Assembly (NCBI RefSeq): GCF_024666525.1
Contig: NZ_CP088294.1
Location: 3,596,001-3,660,000 of the forward strand
Direction of reading: 5' to 3'
Source of the DNA: Pseudomonas sp. J452
Lineage (GTDB): Bacteria > Pseudomonadota > Gammaproteobacteria > Pseudomonadales > Pseudomonadaceae
DNA: 64,000 nt
The translations under genes and the position numbers were made by a program. Shown piece after piece: positions 1 through 10,171 of the stretch. Below the pieces are notes generated by a model. The model was not told the DNA's origin and did no database searches. It was given only the letters and a program-made list of their open reading frames with translations. Every line of letters starts with the position of its first letter. Within the stretch, counting starts at the first letter, position 1.

Positions 1-1865
1 CTGTGCTCCATCTTCATCGCTTCCAGCACCACCAGCGCGGTGCCGGCCTCGACAACCTGGCCGGGTTCGACCAGTACACGGACGATGCTGCCGTTCATGG
101 GCGCGGTGAGGCCGCCCTGGTGGGCATGGCTGGCTTCGGCGGCGGCAATCGGGTCGAAGCGGGTGATGGGGTGCAGCTCGCCGTGCCATTCCAGGTACAG
201 GGTGTCGCCCTGGCGGATGGCCTGCAGGCGGCGTTGGATCTGCGGCGTCTGATCGCCAGCAAGCTGGCTCCTACAAGTGAGCGTCTCGCCGATCAGTTTG
301 GCCTGGCCGCTCGGGCGGGCCTTGTGGGCGTGCTCGCCGCTGCACAGGTGCAGCTCGCTTTCCGCCGGCAGGCCGGCGCGCCAGCCGCTGCGGGTGCTCC
401 AGGGCGAGTGGTAGTCGTCGTGGCGCAGCTGCTGCGGTTCGCTCTGCAACCAGGCGTCGGCGGCCAGTTGCCAGAACGCCTCGGGCAGCTCGGCCGGCGG
501 CGGCAGCAGAACGGCCTGATGGCGGGCGATAAAGCCGGTGTCCAGCTCTTCGGCGGCGAAGGCGGGGTGAGCGAGGATGCGCCGCAGGAAGGCCAGGTTG
601 GTCTTGAAACCGCCCACGGCCGTTTCCTCGAGCATGGCCAGCAGGCGCAGGCGGGCCTCCTCGCGGTTCTCACCCCAGGCGATCAGCTTGCCCAGCATCG
701 GGTCGTAGAACGGCGAGACTTCGTCGCCCTCGGCCACGCCGCTGTCGACGCGCCGGCCCGGGCCGCTGGCGGGCTCGCGGTAGAGGGCGAGGGTGCCGCT
801 GGCCGGGAGAAAATCATTTTGCGGGTCTTCGGCGTACAGGCGCACTTCGATGGCATGGCCATTCAGCGGCACCTGCGCCTGGCTGATCGGCAGCGCCTCG
901 CCACGGGCCACGCGAATCTGCCAGGCCACCAGGTCGAGACCGGTGATGGCTTCGGTGACCGGGTGCTCGACCTGCAGGCGTGTGTTCATCTCCATGAAGA
1001 AGAACTGGCCGCGAGCGTCGAGCAGGAACTCCACGGTGCCGGCGCCGACATAGCCGATGGCCTGGGCGGCCTTGACCGCCGCCTCGCCCATGGCGCGGCG
1101 CAGTTCGGGCGACAGGCCCGGGGCCGGGGCTTCCTCGACCACCTTCTGGTGGCGGCGCTGGATCGAGCAGTCGCGCTCGTTGAGGTACAGGCAGTTGCCG
1201 TGCTGGTCGGCGAACACCTGGATCTCCACATGACGTGGCTTGAGCACGTACTTTTCCACCAGCATGCGCGAGTCGCCGAAGGCCGATTGCGCTTCGCGCT
1301 GCGCCGACTGCAGGGCCTCGGCCAGCTCGGCTTCGCGCTCGACCACCTTCATGCCCTTGCCACCACCACCGGCGGCAGCCTTGAGCAGCACCGGGTAGCC
1401 GATGCGCTCGGCGGCGACGCGGAAGGTTTCCACGTCCTGCGCCTCGCCGTGGTAGCCGGGCACCAGTGGCACCCCGGCGTCTTCCATCAGCGCCTTGGCG
1501 GCGGACTTGCTACCCATGGCGTCGATGGCGGAGGCGGGTGGGCCGAGGAACACCAGGCCGGCGGCCGCGATGGCGCGGGCGAAGCCGGCGTTCTCGGAGA
1601 GAAAGCCGTAGCCCGGATGGATCGCCTGGGCGCCGCTGGCCTTGGCCGCGGCGATGATCTTGTCGACCAGCAGGTAGCTGTCGGCCGGCTTGGCGCCGCC
1701 GAGGTCGACGGCCATGTCGGCTTCGCGCACATGGCGCGCGTTGCGGTCGATGGCACTGTGCACGGCTACGGTCTGCAGGCCCAGGGCCTTGGCGGTGCGC
1801 ATCACCCGGCAGGCGATCTCGCCACGGTTGGCGACGAGGAGGGTGGTGATCTGTTGCTGGCTCAT
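1..1865 (-). CDS. liuD: 3-methylcrotonyl-CoA carboxylase alpha subunit LiuD (3' end outside window)
   Basis: This is the biotin-carrying subunit of methylcrotonyl-CoA carboxylase, which carboxylates 3-methylcrotonyl-CoA in leucine degradation together with LiuB. The ATG at 1865 overlaps the liuC stop by four bases. The N-terminal half is a biotin carboxylase domain (LLVANRGEIACRV near residue 10; glycine-rich ATP loop KAAAGGGGKGMKVV; catalytic-region motif EMNTRLQVEHPVTE). The biotinylation motif EAMKMEH is encoded at the window edge (about positions 6-26), so only about the last 30 residues are missing. Between the two domains, residues about 531-538 (CRSQLAGD) come from a REP repeat read in frame, which is unusual. 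The reading frame is otherwise uninterrupted. LiuE would be expected beyond the left edge. Confidence 0.93.
   Translation of the reverse strand, partial: MSQQQITTLLVANRGEIACRVMRTAKALGLQTVAVHSAIDRNARHVREADMAVDLGGAKPADSYLLVDKIIAAAKASGAQAIHPGYGFLSENAGFARAIAAAGLVFLGPPASAIDAMGSKSAAKALMEDAGVPLVPGYHGEAQDVETFRVAAERIGYPVLLKAAAGGGGKGMKVVEREAELAEALQSAQREAQSAFGDSRMLVEKYVLKPRHVEIQVFADQHGNCLYLNERDCSIQRRHQKVVEEAPAPGLSPELRRAMGEAAVKAAQAIGYVGAGTVEFLLDARGQFFFMEMNTRLQVEHPVTEAITGLDLVAWQIRVARGEALPISQAQVPLNGHAIEVRLYAEDPQNDFLPASGTLALYREPASGPGRRVDSGVAEGDEVSPFYDPMLGKLIAWGENREEARLRLLAMLEETAVGGFKTNLAFLRRILAHPAFAAEELDTGFIARHQAVLLPPPAELPEAFWQLAADAWLQSEPQQLRHDDYHSPWSTRSGWRAGLPAESELHLCSGEHAHKARPSGQAKLIGETLTCRSQLAGDQTPQIQRRLQAIRQGDTLYLEWHGELHPITRFDPIAAAEASHAHQGGLTAPMNGSIVRVLVEPGQVVEAGTALVVLEAMKMEH
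251..275. repeat. REP element inside the liuD coding sequence
   Basis: This 25-bp stretch is the same as the right half of the inverted-repeat element at 2681-2745. It lies in the linker region of liuD and is translated in the liuD frame as CRSQLAGD, with no stop codon or frameshift. Confidence 0.85.
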
Positions 1866-2662
1866 GCTTGCGGCTCCTGCCAGGCGGGCGTGCGTTTTTC
1901 CAGGAAGGCATTGAGCCCCTCCTGGCCTTCCGGGCTGACGCGGATACGGGCGATGGCGTTCTCGGTGTAGCGGCGCAGCACCGGGCTGAGCACGCCGCTG
2001 GCGACTTCGCGCAGCAGGTCTTTGCTGGCGAGCATGGCCTGCGGGCTGTTGAGCAGCAGGTTATTCACCCAGCTTTCCACCTGGGCATCCAGCTCGGCGG
2101 TCGGGTAGGCCTCGGCGAGCAGGCCCAGTTCACGGGCGCGGTTGCCGTCGAAACGCTCGGCGGTCAGCGCGTAGCGGCGTGCAGCGCGCTCGCCAAGGGC
2201 CTGCACGACGAAGGGGCTGATCACCGCCGGAGCCAGGCCGATGCGTACTTCGGAGAGGGAGAACAGCGCGTCATCGGCGCCGATGGCCATGTCGCAGCAA
2301 CTGACCAGGCCCACCGCGCCACCGAAGGCCGCGCCCTGGACCACGGCCAGGGTGGGAATCTGCAGGGCATGCAGGCTGTACATCAGCTCGGCCAGCTCGT
2401 GGGCGTCGGCCAGGTTGGCGTTGTAGTCGAGAGTCGTCGAATGCTGCATCCAGGCCAGGTCGGCGCCCGCGCTGAAGTGCTTGCCGCGCCCGCGCAGCAG
2501 CAGAAAGCGCAGAGTCTGGTCGCCGGCCACCGCTTCGAGGGCGAGGATCAGCTCGCGGATCATCTGCGCGTTGAAAGCGTTGTTCTTTTCCGGGCGATTC
2601 AGCCACAGGGTGGCGAAGCCGCGCGGGTCTTGTTCGAGTTGTACGGTCTGGAAACTGTTCAT
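1862..2662 (-). CDS. liuC: Methylglutaconyl-CoA hydratase / enoyl-CoA hydratase LiuC
   Basis: This 266-aa crotonase-fold protein is predicted to hydrate 3-methylglutaconyl-CoA to HMG-CoA, the step after methylcrotonyl-CoA carboxylation. Visible family features are the first oxyanion-hole segment (GRGKHFSAGADLAWM, about residues 58-72) and the second (VQGAAFGGAVGLVSCCDMAIG, around residue 110). Length is normal for the family. It sits between liuB and liuD, and its stop overlaps the liuD start (ATGA), which indicates translational coupling. The assignment to LiuC rather than a general enoyl-CoA hydratase rests on its place in the liu operon. Confidence 0.9.
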   Translation of the reverse strand: MNSFQTVQLEQDPRGFATLWLNRPEKNNAFNAQMIRELILALEAVAGDQTLRFLLLRGRGKHFSAGADLAWMQHSTTLDYNANLADAHELAELMYSLHALQIPTLAVVQGAAFGGAVGLVSCCDMAIGADDALFSLSEVRIGLAPAVISPFVVQALGERAARRYALTAERFDGNRARELGLLAEAYPTAELDAQVESWVNNLLLNSPQAMLASKDLLREVASGVLSPVLRRYTENAIARIRVSPEGQEGLNAFLEKRTPAWQEPQA

Positions 2663-2680
2663 TTTCAGGAACCTGTCTGG

Positions 2681-2745
2681 TGTAGGAGCCAGCTTGCTGG
2701 CGATGCTTTTGAGCGGTGCGGATCGCCAGCAAGCTGGCTCCTACA
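2681..2745. repeat. REPIN between liuC and liuB
   Basis: Two inverted copies of a 24-25-bp REP (core GGAGCCAGCTTGCTGGCGAT) are separated by about 16 bp. They fill most of the 91-bp gap between the liuB stop and the liuC start. One half is identical to the copy embedded in liuD at 251-275. Confidence 0.85.
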
Positions 2746-2753
2746 AAAAATGC

Positions 2754-4361
2754 TTACATCCGGAACACACCGAAGGTGGTCGGCTCGATCGGCGCGTTGA
2801 GCGCGGCGGACAAGGCCAGGCCGAGCACATCGCGGGTCTGCGCCGGGTCGATGACGCCGTCGTCCCACAGCCGTGCGCTGGAGTAGTAGGGGTGGGCCTG
2901 CTGCTCGTACTGGGCGACGATCGGCTGCTTCAGGCGCTGCTCGTCCTCGGCGGAGAATTCCTGGCCGTTGCGCGCCTGTTGCTCGCGCTTGACCTGCACC
3001 AGCACGCCGGCGGCCTGCTCGGCGCCCATCACGCCGATCCGCGCGTTGGGCCACATCCACAGAAAGCGTGGGTCATAGGCGCGGCCGCACATGCCGTAGT
3101 TACCGGCGCCGAAGCTGCCGCCGATGATCACGGTGAACTTCGGCACCTTGGCGCAGGCCACCGCGGTGACCAGCTTGGCGCCGTGCTTGGCGATGCCGCC
3201 GGCCTCGTATTTCTGCCCGACCATAAAGCCGGTGATGTTCTGCAAGAACAGCAGCGGGATGCCGCGCTGGCAGGCCAGCTCGATGAAGTGCGCGCCTTTC
3301 TGCGCGGCCTCCGCAAACAAAATGCCGTTATTCGCCAGGATGGCGATCGGGTAGCCATGCAGGTGGGCGAAGCCGCAGACCAGGGTGGTGCCGAACAGTG
3401 CCTTGAACTCATCGAACTGGCTGCCATCGACGATTCGCGCGATCACTTCGCGCACATCGAAGGGGTGCTTGGCATCGGCCGGGATCACCCCGTACAGCTC
3501 CTCGGCCGCGTGCAGCGGTTGGATCGGTGCGCGGCTGTTGAGTACACCCTGCTTGCGCCAGTTGAGGTTGGCGATGCTGCGCCGGGCGATGGCCAGGGCG
3601 TGCTCGTCGTCCTCGGCGTAGTGGTCGGCCACGCCGCTGGTCTTGCAGTGCACATCGGCGCCACCGAGTTCCTCGGCCGTCACCACTTCACCGGTGGCAG
3701 CCTTCACCAGCGGCGGGCCGGCGAGGAAGATGGTGGCCTGGTTGCGCACCATGATGGTCTCGTCGCTCATCGCCGGCACATAGGCGCCGCCGGCGGTGCA
3801 GGAGCCCATGACCACGGCAATTTGGGGAATGCCCATGGCGCTCATGTTGGCCTGGTTGAAGAAGATCCGCCCGAAGTGCTCGCGGTCGGGGAACACCTCG
3901 TCCTGGCGCGGCAGGTTGGCGCCGCCGGAGTCGACCAGGTAGATGCACGGCAGGCGGTTCTGCTGGGCGATGGTCTGCGCGCGCAGGTGCTTCTTCACGG
4001 TCAGCGGGTAGTAGCTGCCGCCTTTCACCGTGGCGTCGTTGGCGACGATCATGCACTCGACGCCTTCCACCCGGCCGATACCGGCGACCACCCCGGCGGC
4101 CGGCACGTCTTCGCCATACACGCCATGGGCGGCCAGCTGGCTGATTTCGAGGAACGGCGAGCCGATGTCCAGCAGGCGGTTGATGCGTTCGCGCGGCAGC
4201 AGCTTGCCACGCGAGGTGTGGCGCTGCTGCGCCTTGGCGCCGCCGCCTTCGTGGACCTGGGCGAGCAGGGTGCGCAGGGCGTCGACCTGCTCGAGCATGG
4301 CCGCGCTATTGGCGGCGAACTCCGGCGAGCGGGTGTTGATCTGGGTGTGCAGGATGGCCAT
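2754..4361 (-). CDS. liuB: 3-methylcrotonyl-CoA carboxylase beta subunit LiuB
   Basis: This is the carboxyltransferase subunit of methylcrotonyl-CoA carboxylase; it transfers CO2 from biotin on LiuD to methylcrotonyl-CoA. The start [12 protein letters not shown] at 4361 gives 535 aa, the length I recall for the P. aeruginosa protein. An in-frame ATG three codons upstream (4370) is a less likely start. The crotonase-like N- and C-carboxyltransferase halves are both complete, with CoA/biotin-site glycine segments such as [18 protein letters not shown] and [18 protein letters not shown]. It lies between liuA and liuC on the same strand. The gaps on both sides hold repeat elements, so the operon is looser than in a compact liu cluster. 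Confidence 0.95.
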   Translation of the reverse strand: MAILHTQINTRSPEFAANSAAMLEQVDALRTLLAQVHEGGGAKAQQRHTSRGKLLPRERINRLLDIGSPFLEISQLAAHGVYGEDVPAAGVVAGIGRVEGVECMIVANDATVKGGSYYPLTVKKHLRAQTIAQQNRLPCIYLVDSGGANLPRQDEVFPDREHFGRIFFNQANMSAMGIPQIAVVMGSCTAGGAYVPAMSDETIMVRNQATIFLAGPPLVKAATGEVVTAEELGGADVHCKTSGVADHYAEDDEHALAIARRSIANLNWRKQGVLNSRAPIQPLHAAEELYGVIPADAKHPFDVREVIARIVDGSQFDEFKALFGTTLVCGFAHLHGYPIAILANNGILFAEAAQKGAHFIELACQRGIPLLFLQNITGFMVGQKYEAGGIAKHGAKLVTAVACAKVPKFTVIIGGSFGAGNYGMCGRAYDPRFLWMWPNARIGVMGAEQAAGVLVQVKREQQARNGQEFSAEDEQRLKQPIVAQYEQQAHPYYSSARLWDDGVIDPAQTRDVLGLALSAALNAPIEPTTFGVFRM

Positions 4362-4390
4362 TGGGCTCACTCCGGGTTGCAGGCTTTAGC

Positions 4391-4487
4391 TCCCCTCTCC
4401 CGTTCACGGGAGAGGGGCCGGGGGAGAGGGGTGTGCAGGCGACGCAGAGCCCCTCTCCCTAACCCTCTCCCACAAGTGGGAGAGGGG
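4391..4487. repeat. CTCTCCC-type inverted repeat between liuB and liuA
   Basis: About 97 bp, built of two hairpins (CCCTCTCCCGTTCACGGGAG and a second with CTCTCCCACAAGTGGGAGAG) separated by a short spacer. It belongs to the same family as the copies at 18967, 24529 and 34965. It occupies most of the liuB-liuA gap. Confidence 0.85.
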
Positions 4488-4508
4488 ACTATCCGTGTTG
4501 CTTGAGGG

Positions 4509-5672
4509 CTATTTCGTCTCGTTGTACAGCTCACGACCAATCAGCATGCGGCGGATTTCGCTGGTGCCGGCGCCGATCTCGTAGAGTTTGGCGTCGCGCA
4601 GCAGGCGGCCGGCCGGGTACTCGTTGGTGTAGCCGTTGCCGCCGAGCAGCTGGATGGTGTCGAGGGCCATTTTTGTCGCCATCTCGGCGGTGTAGAGGAT
4701 CACCGCGGCGGCATCCTTGCGCGATTCCTCGCCGCGGTCGCAGGCCTTGGCCACGGTGTACAGGTAGGACTTGGAGGCGTTCATGCCGGCGTACATGTCG
4801 GCCAGCTTGCCCTGCACCAGCTGGAACTCGCCGATCGACTGCTTGAACTGCTGGCGTTCGTGCACGTAGGGCAGCACCACGTCCATGCAGGCGCTCATGA
4901 TCCCGGTGGGGCCGCCGGAGAGCACGGTGCGCTCGTAGTCCAGACCGCTCATCAGTACAGCTGCGCCACGACCTTCACCGCCGAGGATGTTTTCCTCCGG
5001 TACTTCCACGTCCTCGAACACCAGTTCGCAGGTGTTGGAGCCGCGCATGCCCAGCTTGTCGAGCTTCTGGTGGCGGGAGAAGCCCTTGGAGTCGCGCTCG
5101 ACGATGAAGGCGGTCATGCCGCGCGAGCCGGCGTTGATGTCGGTCTTGGCGTAGATCACGTAGGTGTTGGCATCCGGGCCGTTGGTGATCCACATCTTGT
5201 TGCCGTTGAGCACGTAGCGGTCGCCACGCTTCTCGGCGCGCAGCTTCATCGACACCACGTCGGAGCCGGCATTCGGCTCGCTCATGGCCAGGGCGCCGAT
5301 GTGCTCACCGGAGCACAGCTTGGGCAGGTACTTGGCCTTCTGCTCGTGGCTGCCGTTCTTGCGGATCTGGTTGAGGCACAGGTTGGAGTGGGCGCCGTAG
5401 GACAGGCCGACCGAGGCGCTGGCGCGGCTGATTTCCTCCATGGCCACCACGTGGGCCAGGTAGCCCATGTTGGTGCCGCCGTATTCCTCTTCCACGGTCA
5501 TGCCGAGCAGGCCCATGTCGCCGAACTTGCGCCACATGTCCATGGGGAACTCGTTGTCGCGGTCGATCTGCGCCGCACGCGGGGCCAGCTCGGCCTGGGC
5601 GAAGTGGTGGACCGCGTCACGCAGCATGTCGATGGTCTCGCCGAGACCGAAGTTGAGGGTCGGGTAGCTCAT
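4509..5672 (-). CDS. liuA: Isovaleryl-CoA dehydrogenase LiuA
   Basis: This is an FAD-dependent acyl-CoA dehydrogenase, 387 aa, that oxidises isovaleryl-CoA to 3-methylcrotonyl-CoA with electrons passed to ETF. The acyl-CoA dehydrogenase signatures [12 protein letters not shown] (about 128-138) and [13 protein letters not shown] are present. A glutamate at residue 247, in the segment [11 protein letters not shown], matches the catalytic base position peculiar to isovaleryl-CoA dehydrogenases. Other ACADs use a Glu nearer the C-terminus; here that region reads [12 protein letters not shown]. It is the first structural gene after liuR (48-bp gap). Confidence 0.95.
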   Translation of the reverse strand: MSYPTLNFGLGETIDMLRDAVHHFAQAELAPRAAQIDRDNEFPMDMWRKFGDMGLLGMTVEEEYGGTNMGYLAHVVAMEEISRASASVGLSYGAHSNLCLNQIRKNGSHEQKAKYLPKLCSGEHIGALAMSEPNAGSDVVSMKLRAEKRGDRYVLNGNKMWITNGPDANTYVIYAKTDINAGSRGMTAFIVERDSKGFSRHQKLDKLGMRGSNTCELVFEDVEVPEENILGGEGRGAAVLMSGLDYERTVLSGGPTGIMSACMDVVLPYVHERQQFKQSIGEFQLVQGKLADMYAGMNASKSYLYTVAKACDRGEESRKDAAAVILYTAEMATKMALDTIQLLGGNGYTNEYPAGRLLRDAKLYEIGAGTSEIRRMLIGRELYNETK

Positions 5673-5720
5673 GGTTCCACCTGTAATTGTCTTTATTAGG
5701 TTTGCTAGCTAACTGCTTGT

Positions 5721-6101
5721 TCAGGCTTGAGTTTGTTCGAGCGCGGCAAGGCAGCGCTCCTCGGCGGTATCCAGCTCCAGCTGCATCTGCTGGATATCCA
5801 GCAACTGCTGTTCGAGCTGGGCGCGGCGCTCGCTGATCTTGTCCATAAAGGTCTCCAGCTGCTTGCGGTTGCCACCGGCCGGGTCGTACAGCTCGATCAG
5901 CTCCTTGCACTCGGCCAGGGAGAAACCGATGCGCTTGCCGCGCAGGATCAGCTTGAGGGTGACCTTGTCCTTGGCCGTATAGACTCGCTCCTGTCCACGC
6001 CGCTCGGGGGCGAGCATGCCTTGCTCCTCGTAGAAGCGGATGGCACGGGTGGTGATGTCCAGCTCGCGGGCCAGGTCGGAAATACTGTAGTTGGCGGCCA
6101 T
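5721..6101 (-). CDS. liuR: MerR-family regulator LiuR
   Basis: A 126-aa MerR-type transcription factor with an N-terminal winged helix-turn-helix (YSISDLARELDITTRAIRFYEEQG, residues about 5-28) and a C-terminal coiled coil (ISERRAQLEQQLLDIQQMQLEL). It heads the liu operon, as in other pseudomonads, where LiuR controls branched-chain amino-acid catabolism. It has only two cysteine-free segments after the HTH and no metal-binding CC motif, consistent with an acyl-CoA-responsive rather than a metal-responsive member. The palindromes at 6124-6162 just upstream are its likely binding sites. Confidence 0.93.
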   Translation of the reverse strand: MAANYSISDLARELDITTRAIRFYEEQGMLAPERRGQERVYTAKDKVTLKLILRGKRIGFSLAECKELIELYDPAGGNRKQLETFMDKISERRAQLEQQLLDIQQMQLELDTAEERCLAALEQTQA

Positions 6102-6123
6102 GCAATGGGCTCTGCGCGGGTTG

Positions 6124-6162
6124 CTTTACGTAAACGTAAAGCTGGTTGACGTTAACGTCAAC
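6124..6162 (-). promoter_or_regulatory. Probable LiuR operator pair upstream of liuR-liuABCD
   Basis: Two adjacent palindromes lie 23 and 44 bp upstream of the liuR ATG. CTTTACGTAAACGTAAAG at 6124-6141 has 7-bp arms, and GTTGACGTTAACGTCAAC at 6145-6162 is perfect. The ACGT-rich arms resemble the LiuR motif known from proteobacteria. On the minus strand, TTGACG inside the second palindrome could serve as a -35 element, with the first palindrome in the spacer/-10 region, a placement typical of MerR regulators. Confidence 0.75.
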
Positions 6163-6183
6163 GTAAATTGTGCACCGACGGCC

Positions 6184-6214
6184 AAAAACAAAAAGCCCTG
6201 CGAGTGCAGGGCTT
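6184..6214 (-). terminator. Rho-independent terminator after the LysR gene
   Basis: Stem AGCCCTGC/GCAGGGCT with a 4-nt loop, followed on the minus strand by TTTTTG and further T-rich sequence. It lies 30 bp beyond the stop codon of the LysR gene. Confidence 0.85.
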
Positions 6215-6242
6215 ATTAATTCAATTACTTAGAGGCTATAGC

Positions 6243-7178
6243 TCATGCTTTAGCTTCGCTTTCGAGCCTCTTCTCCTGGGCGCTGATCTGCTGGGCAATC
6301 TCGATGATCTGCTCGCGCATCCAGCGGTTGGCCGGGTCCTGGTCGGTGCTTTCGTGCCAGTACAGGTGGGTTTCCAGGGACGGCACGTCGTTGACCGGCA
6401 ATTGCACGTAATGCAGGCCGTGGCGGCGGGCGAAACGCTCGGGCACGGTCATTGCCATGTCGGTGTTCTGCAGCACGGTGGAAGCCATCATGTAGTGCTG
6501 CGAACGAAGCGCCACCTTGCGCTGCAGGCCCATCTTGCCCAGCGACAGGTCAACATAACCGAGGCCGCTGCGGCGGCTGGAGATCTGGATATGGGTCAGC
6601 GACAGGTATTCGTCCAGGCTGATCTTCTCTTTGGCCAATGGGTGGCCCTGACGCAAGGCGCAGACGTAGCGGTCTTCCATCAGTTTGACGTGGCGCACCT
6701 GGGTATCGGTGTTGAGCGGTGCATCGACGGCGAAGTCGAGGCGGCCGGCGGCCAGTTCCTTGGTGGTTTCGCGGCGCTTGGACAGGAAACTCTCGATCTG
6801 CACGGTCGGCGCCAGGCGGCGCAGGCGCTGGAACAGCGGCGGCAGGATCACCGCCTCGGTGAGGTCGGTCATGCTGATGCGGTAGGTCTTGTTGGCCTGC
6901 TGCGGGGTGAAGGTGCGGCTTTCCTGCACCGACACGCGCAGCAGCTGCAGGGCGTTGCGCACCGGGCCGATGATGTTCTGCGCCATGGGCGTGGGCACCA
7001 TGCCCTGGGCGGTGCGCACGAACAGCGGGTCATTGAAGGTTTCACGCAGGCGCGACAGGGCGTTGGACACGGCCGGCTGGGTGATGCCGACGATCTGCCC
7101 GGCGCGAGTCAGGTTGGCTTCGGTGTAGATGGCGTCGAAGACGATGAAGAGGTTGAGGTCGACCTTGCTCAGATTCAT
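6243..7178 (-). CDS. LysR-family transcriptional regulator
   Basis: A 311-aa LysR regulator with the usual N-terminal HTH (DLNLFIVFDAIYTEANLTRAG...ITQPAVSNALSRLRE, residues about 8-48) followed by a periplasmic-binding-protein-like effector domain. It is transcribed divergently from the acyl-CoA dehydrogenase at 7338, sharing a 159-bp AT-rich intergenic region. The normal expectation is therefore that it controls that gene. The effector cannot be told from the sequence. It resembles the NodD/NahR/LeuO branch by its N-terminus (MNLSKVDLNLF). A terminator follows. Confidence 0.9.
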   Translation of the reverse strand: MNLSKVDLNLFIVFDAIYTEANLTRAGQIVGITQPAVSNALSRLRETFNDPLFVRTAQGMVPTPMAQNIIGPVRNALQLLRVSVQESRTFTPQQANKTYRISMTDLTEAVILPPLFQRLRRLAPTVQIESFLSKRRETTKELAAGRLDFAVDAPLNTDTQVRHVKLMEDRYVCALRQGHPLAKEKISLDEYLSLTHIQISSRRSGLGYVDLSLGKMGLQRKVALRSQHYMMASTVLQNTDMAMTVPERFARRHGLHYVQLPVNDVPSLETHLYWHESTDQDPANRWMREQIIEIAQQISAQEKRLESEAKA

Positions 7179-7337
7179 TGCGGGCTCTCGTCATGCCGAT
7201 CCAGTGCGCCGGATCATATATCAGTGATGAATGTTAATAAGCCATGAAAATAGGTTCGATAAATCAAGGTCACTGTTCTAGCATCATTTGCAGATTGAAA
7301 CCACAACCTCGCCCTGGTCGTTAGAAGGTAGCTACCC

Positions 7338-8567
<1,230 letters not shown>

Positions 8568-8580
8568 GCCTGGCTCAGTA

Positions 8581-8615
8581 ACGACAAGGCCCGCATTTGC
8601 GGGCCTTGTCGTTTG
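8581..8615 (+). terminator. Terminator after the acyl-CoA dehydrogenase gene
   Basis: Perfect 14-bp stem (ACGACAAGGCCCGC / GCGGGCCTTGTCGT) with an ATTT loop and a short T tract. It begins 13 bp after the stop codon. Confidence 0.85.
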
Positions 8616-8625
8616 TGCCGGTGTG

Positions 8626-8684
8626 GTAGCCCGGATGCAATCCGGGAGCGGAGCGGTCTGTTTCCCGGATTGCATCCGGGCTAC
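8626..8684. repeat. REPIN, GTAGCCCGGATGCAATCCGGG family
   Basis: Inverted pair GTAGCCCGGATGCAATCCGG ... CCGGATTGCATCCGGGCTAC with a 17-bp spacer. The same family occurs at 62580-62638, and a related form (GTAGCCCGGACTTCAGTCCGG) at 10080-10139. Confidence 0.9.
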
Positions 8685-8691
8685 GGGGCTA

Positions 8692-8874
8692 TCAGTGGTG
8701 GTCGGCGCTGTCTGTCTGCGCCTGCCGGCTCAGCCAGTCCAGGCGGATGTGCAGTTGCGCGGCAAAGGTGCGCGCGGCCAGCTCCTCGTGAAAGGTCAGG
8801 GCGCGGCGGCCCACGCGTACTCGCCATATCAGGCGGCCCTGCAGCTCCAGCGTTTCGATGCGCACATCGGGCAT
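8692..8874 (-). CDS. Small conserved-looking protein coupled to the TerC-family gene
   Basis: A 60-aa protein (MPDVRIETLELQGRLIWRV...) with no recognised domain and no membrane segment. It looks like a small beta-strand-rich cytosolic protein with a central helix (LTFHEELAARTFAAQLHIRL). Its ATG shares one base with the TAA of the upstream terC-like gene (TAATG), which argues for translational coupling and for it being a real gene. The codon pattern fits neighbouring genes. No function can be assigned. Confidence 0.6.
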   Translation of the reverse strand: MPDVRIETLELQGRLIWRVRVGRRALTFHEELAARTFAAQLHIRLDWLSRQAQTDSADHH

Positions 8875-9875
8875 TAGGGTTTGCTCTCCTGGTCCTGCTC
8901 GGGCCTGTCACGGGTTTTCAGCAGCGACAGCAGCACGCCGCCCGCCAGCAGGCCGAAGGTTACGCCAAGAGAGAGCAGGGCGGGAATCTTGCCGATCAGG
9001 CCGTGCAGGAAAATCTTCCCGCCGATGAACACCAGCACCAGGGCCAGGGCGTACTTCAGGTAGATGAAACGATGCATCAGCGCGGCCAGGGCGAAGTACA
9101 GCGAGCGTAGGCCGAGGATGGCGAAGATGTTCGAGGTGTAGACAATGAACGGGTCCTGGGTGATGGCAAACACCGCCGGCACGCTGTCCACGGCGAACAC
9201 CAGATCGGCCAGCTCGATCAGCACCAGGGCGAGGAACAGCGGAGTGGCATAGAGCAGGGGATGGGGCTGCCCCGGTGGTTGCAGGCGCACGAAGAAGTGC
9301 CCGTCGTGCAGGCTGTCGGTGATGCGGAAATGCCGGCGGATAAAGCGCAGCAGGCGGTTCTGTGACAGATCAGGGTGATGCTCCGGGTGGCTGAAGAGCA
9401 TCTTCACGCCGCTGAACAACAGGAAGGCGCCGAACAGGTAGAGCATCCACTCGAAGCGCTGCACCAGTGCCGTACCCAGGCCGATCATCAAGGCGCGCAG
9501 CACGATCACCCCGAGAATGCCCCAGAACAGCACGCGGTGCTGGTAACGCCGGGGGATATCGAAGAAGCCGAAGATCATCGCCATGACGAACACGTTGTCC
9601 ATCGACAGCGACTGCTCGACCAGGAAACCGGTGTAGAACTCCAGGGCGCTCTGCGCACCGAGTTCATGCCAGACCCACACGCCGAACAGCACACCGACGC
9701 TGAAGTAGCCGCTGTACAGCAGCAGGCTCTCGCGCATTTCGATTTCGTGCTGGTCGCGGTGCAAGACGCCGAGATCGAACACCAGCAGGGCGATGACGAT
9801 GACGAAGAAGCTCAGCCACAGCCAGGTCGGCGTGCCAAGCATGGGGCTGGTAAGGAGACTGAGCAGGTCGTTCAT
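8874..9875 (-). CDS. TerC-family integral membrane protein
   Basis: A 333-aa polytopic membrane protein of the TerC/Alx family, whose members are linked to tellurite resistance and metal (Mn2+) export. Start ATG 9875 is chosen because GGGAGGGC lies at optimal spacing upstream (9879-9886); the frame is open further upstream but without a ribosome site. Family hallmarks are FLVEQSLSMDNVFVMAMIF (about residue 85) and LIELADLVFAVDSVPAVFAIT (about residue 215), each with conserved acidic residues in the membrane. About nine hydrophobic segments are visible. A yybP-ykoY manganese riboswitch, common upstream of such genes, was looked for and not recognised in the leader. Confidence 0.88.
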   Translation of the reverse strand: MNDLLSLLTSPMLGTPTWLWLSFFVIVIALLVFDLGVLHRDQHEIEMRESLLLYSGYFSVGVLFGVWVWHELGAQSALEFYTGFLVEQSLSMDNVFVMAMIFGFFDIPRRYQHRVLFWGILGVIVLRALMIGLGTALVQRFEWMLYLFGAFLLFSGVKMLFSHPEHHPDLSQNRLLRFIRRHFRITDSLHDGHFFVRLQPPGQPHPLLYATPLFLALVLIELADLVFAVDSVPAVFAITQDPFIVYTSNIFAILGLRSLYFALAALMHRFIYLKYALALVLVFIGGKIFLHGLIGKIPALLSLGVTFGLLAGGVLLSLLKTRDRPEQDQESKP

Positions 9876-10033
9876 CGGGCCCTCCCGTCGCTGCCTGCAG
9901 ACAGTGACTCCGACATCGCGGTGAAGATTCACCGCCAGAGGGGCCCGGCGTCACTACTGGCAGGCTAGTGCGCCTGGCTGGCTACGGCAAATCGCCGGCT
10001 GTTGCAAAGGGTTTCCCACCACCAGAAACGACC

Positions 10034-10061
10034 AACGCCCTGCCTGAAGGGCCAAGGCGTT
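10034..10061 (-). terminator. Possible terminator hairpin between the PstS/OmpA gene and terC-like gene
   Basis: On the minus strand, arms AACGCC and GGCGTT enclose a nested GCCCT/AGGGC stem. The T-run is weak (GGTCGTTTC), so the call is tentative. Confidence 0.35.
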
Positions 10062-10079
10062 TATGTGGACGCTGAGCCT

Positions 10080-10139
10080 GTAGCCCGGACTTCAGTCCGG
10101 TGGCATGCCTGCCAGCCCCCGGACTGAAGTCCGGGCTAC
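10080..10139. repeat. REPIN, GTAGCCCGGACTTCAGTCCGG family
   Basis: Inverted pair GTAGCCCGGACTTCAGTCCGG-like arms (21 bp each) around an 18-bp spacer, in the gap between the PstS/OmpA fusion gene and the terC-like gene. Confidence 0.9.
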
Positions 10140-10171
10140 ATCGCAACGACGCAAAATATCGTAAATAGGTT

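Noticed and set aside
9876..9960. yybP-ykoY manganese riboswitch upstream of the terC-like gene
   Set aside because: Such riboswitches often precede this family, but the conserved loop sequences were not recognised in the 85-bp leader.
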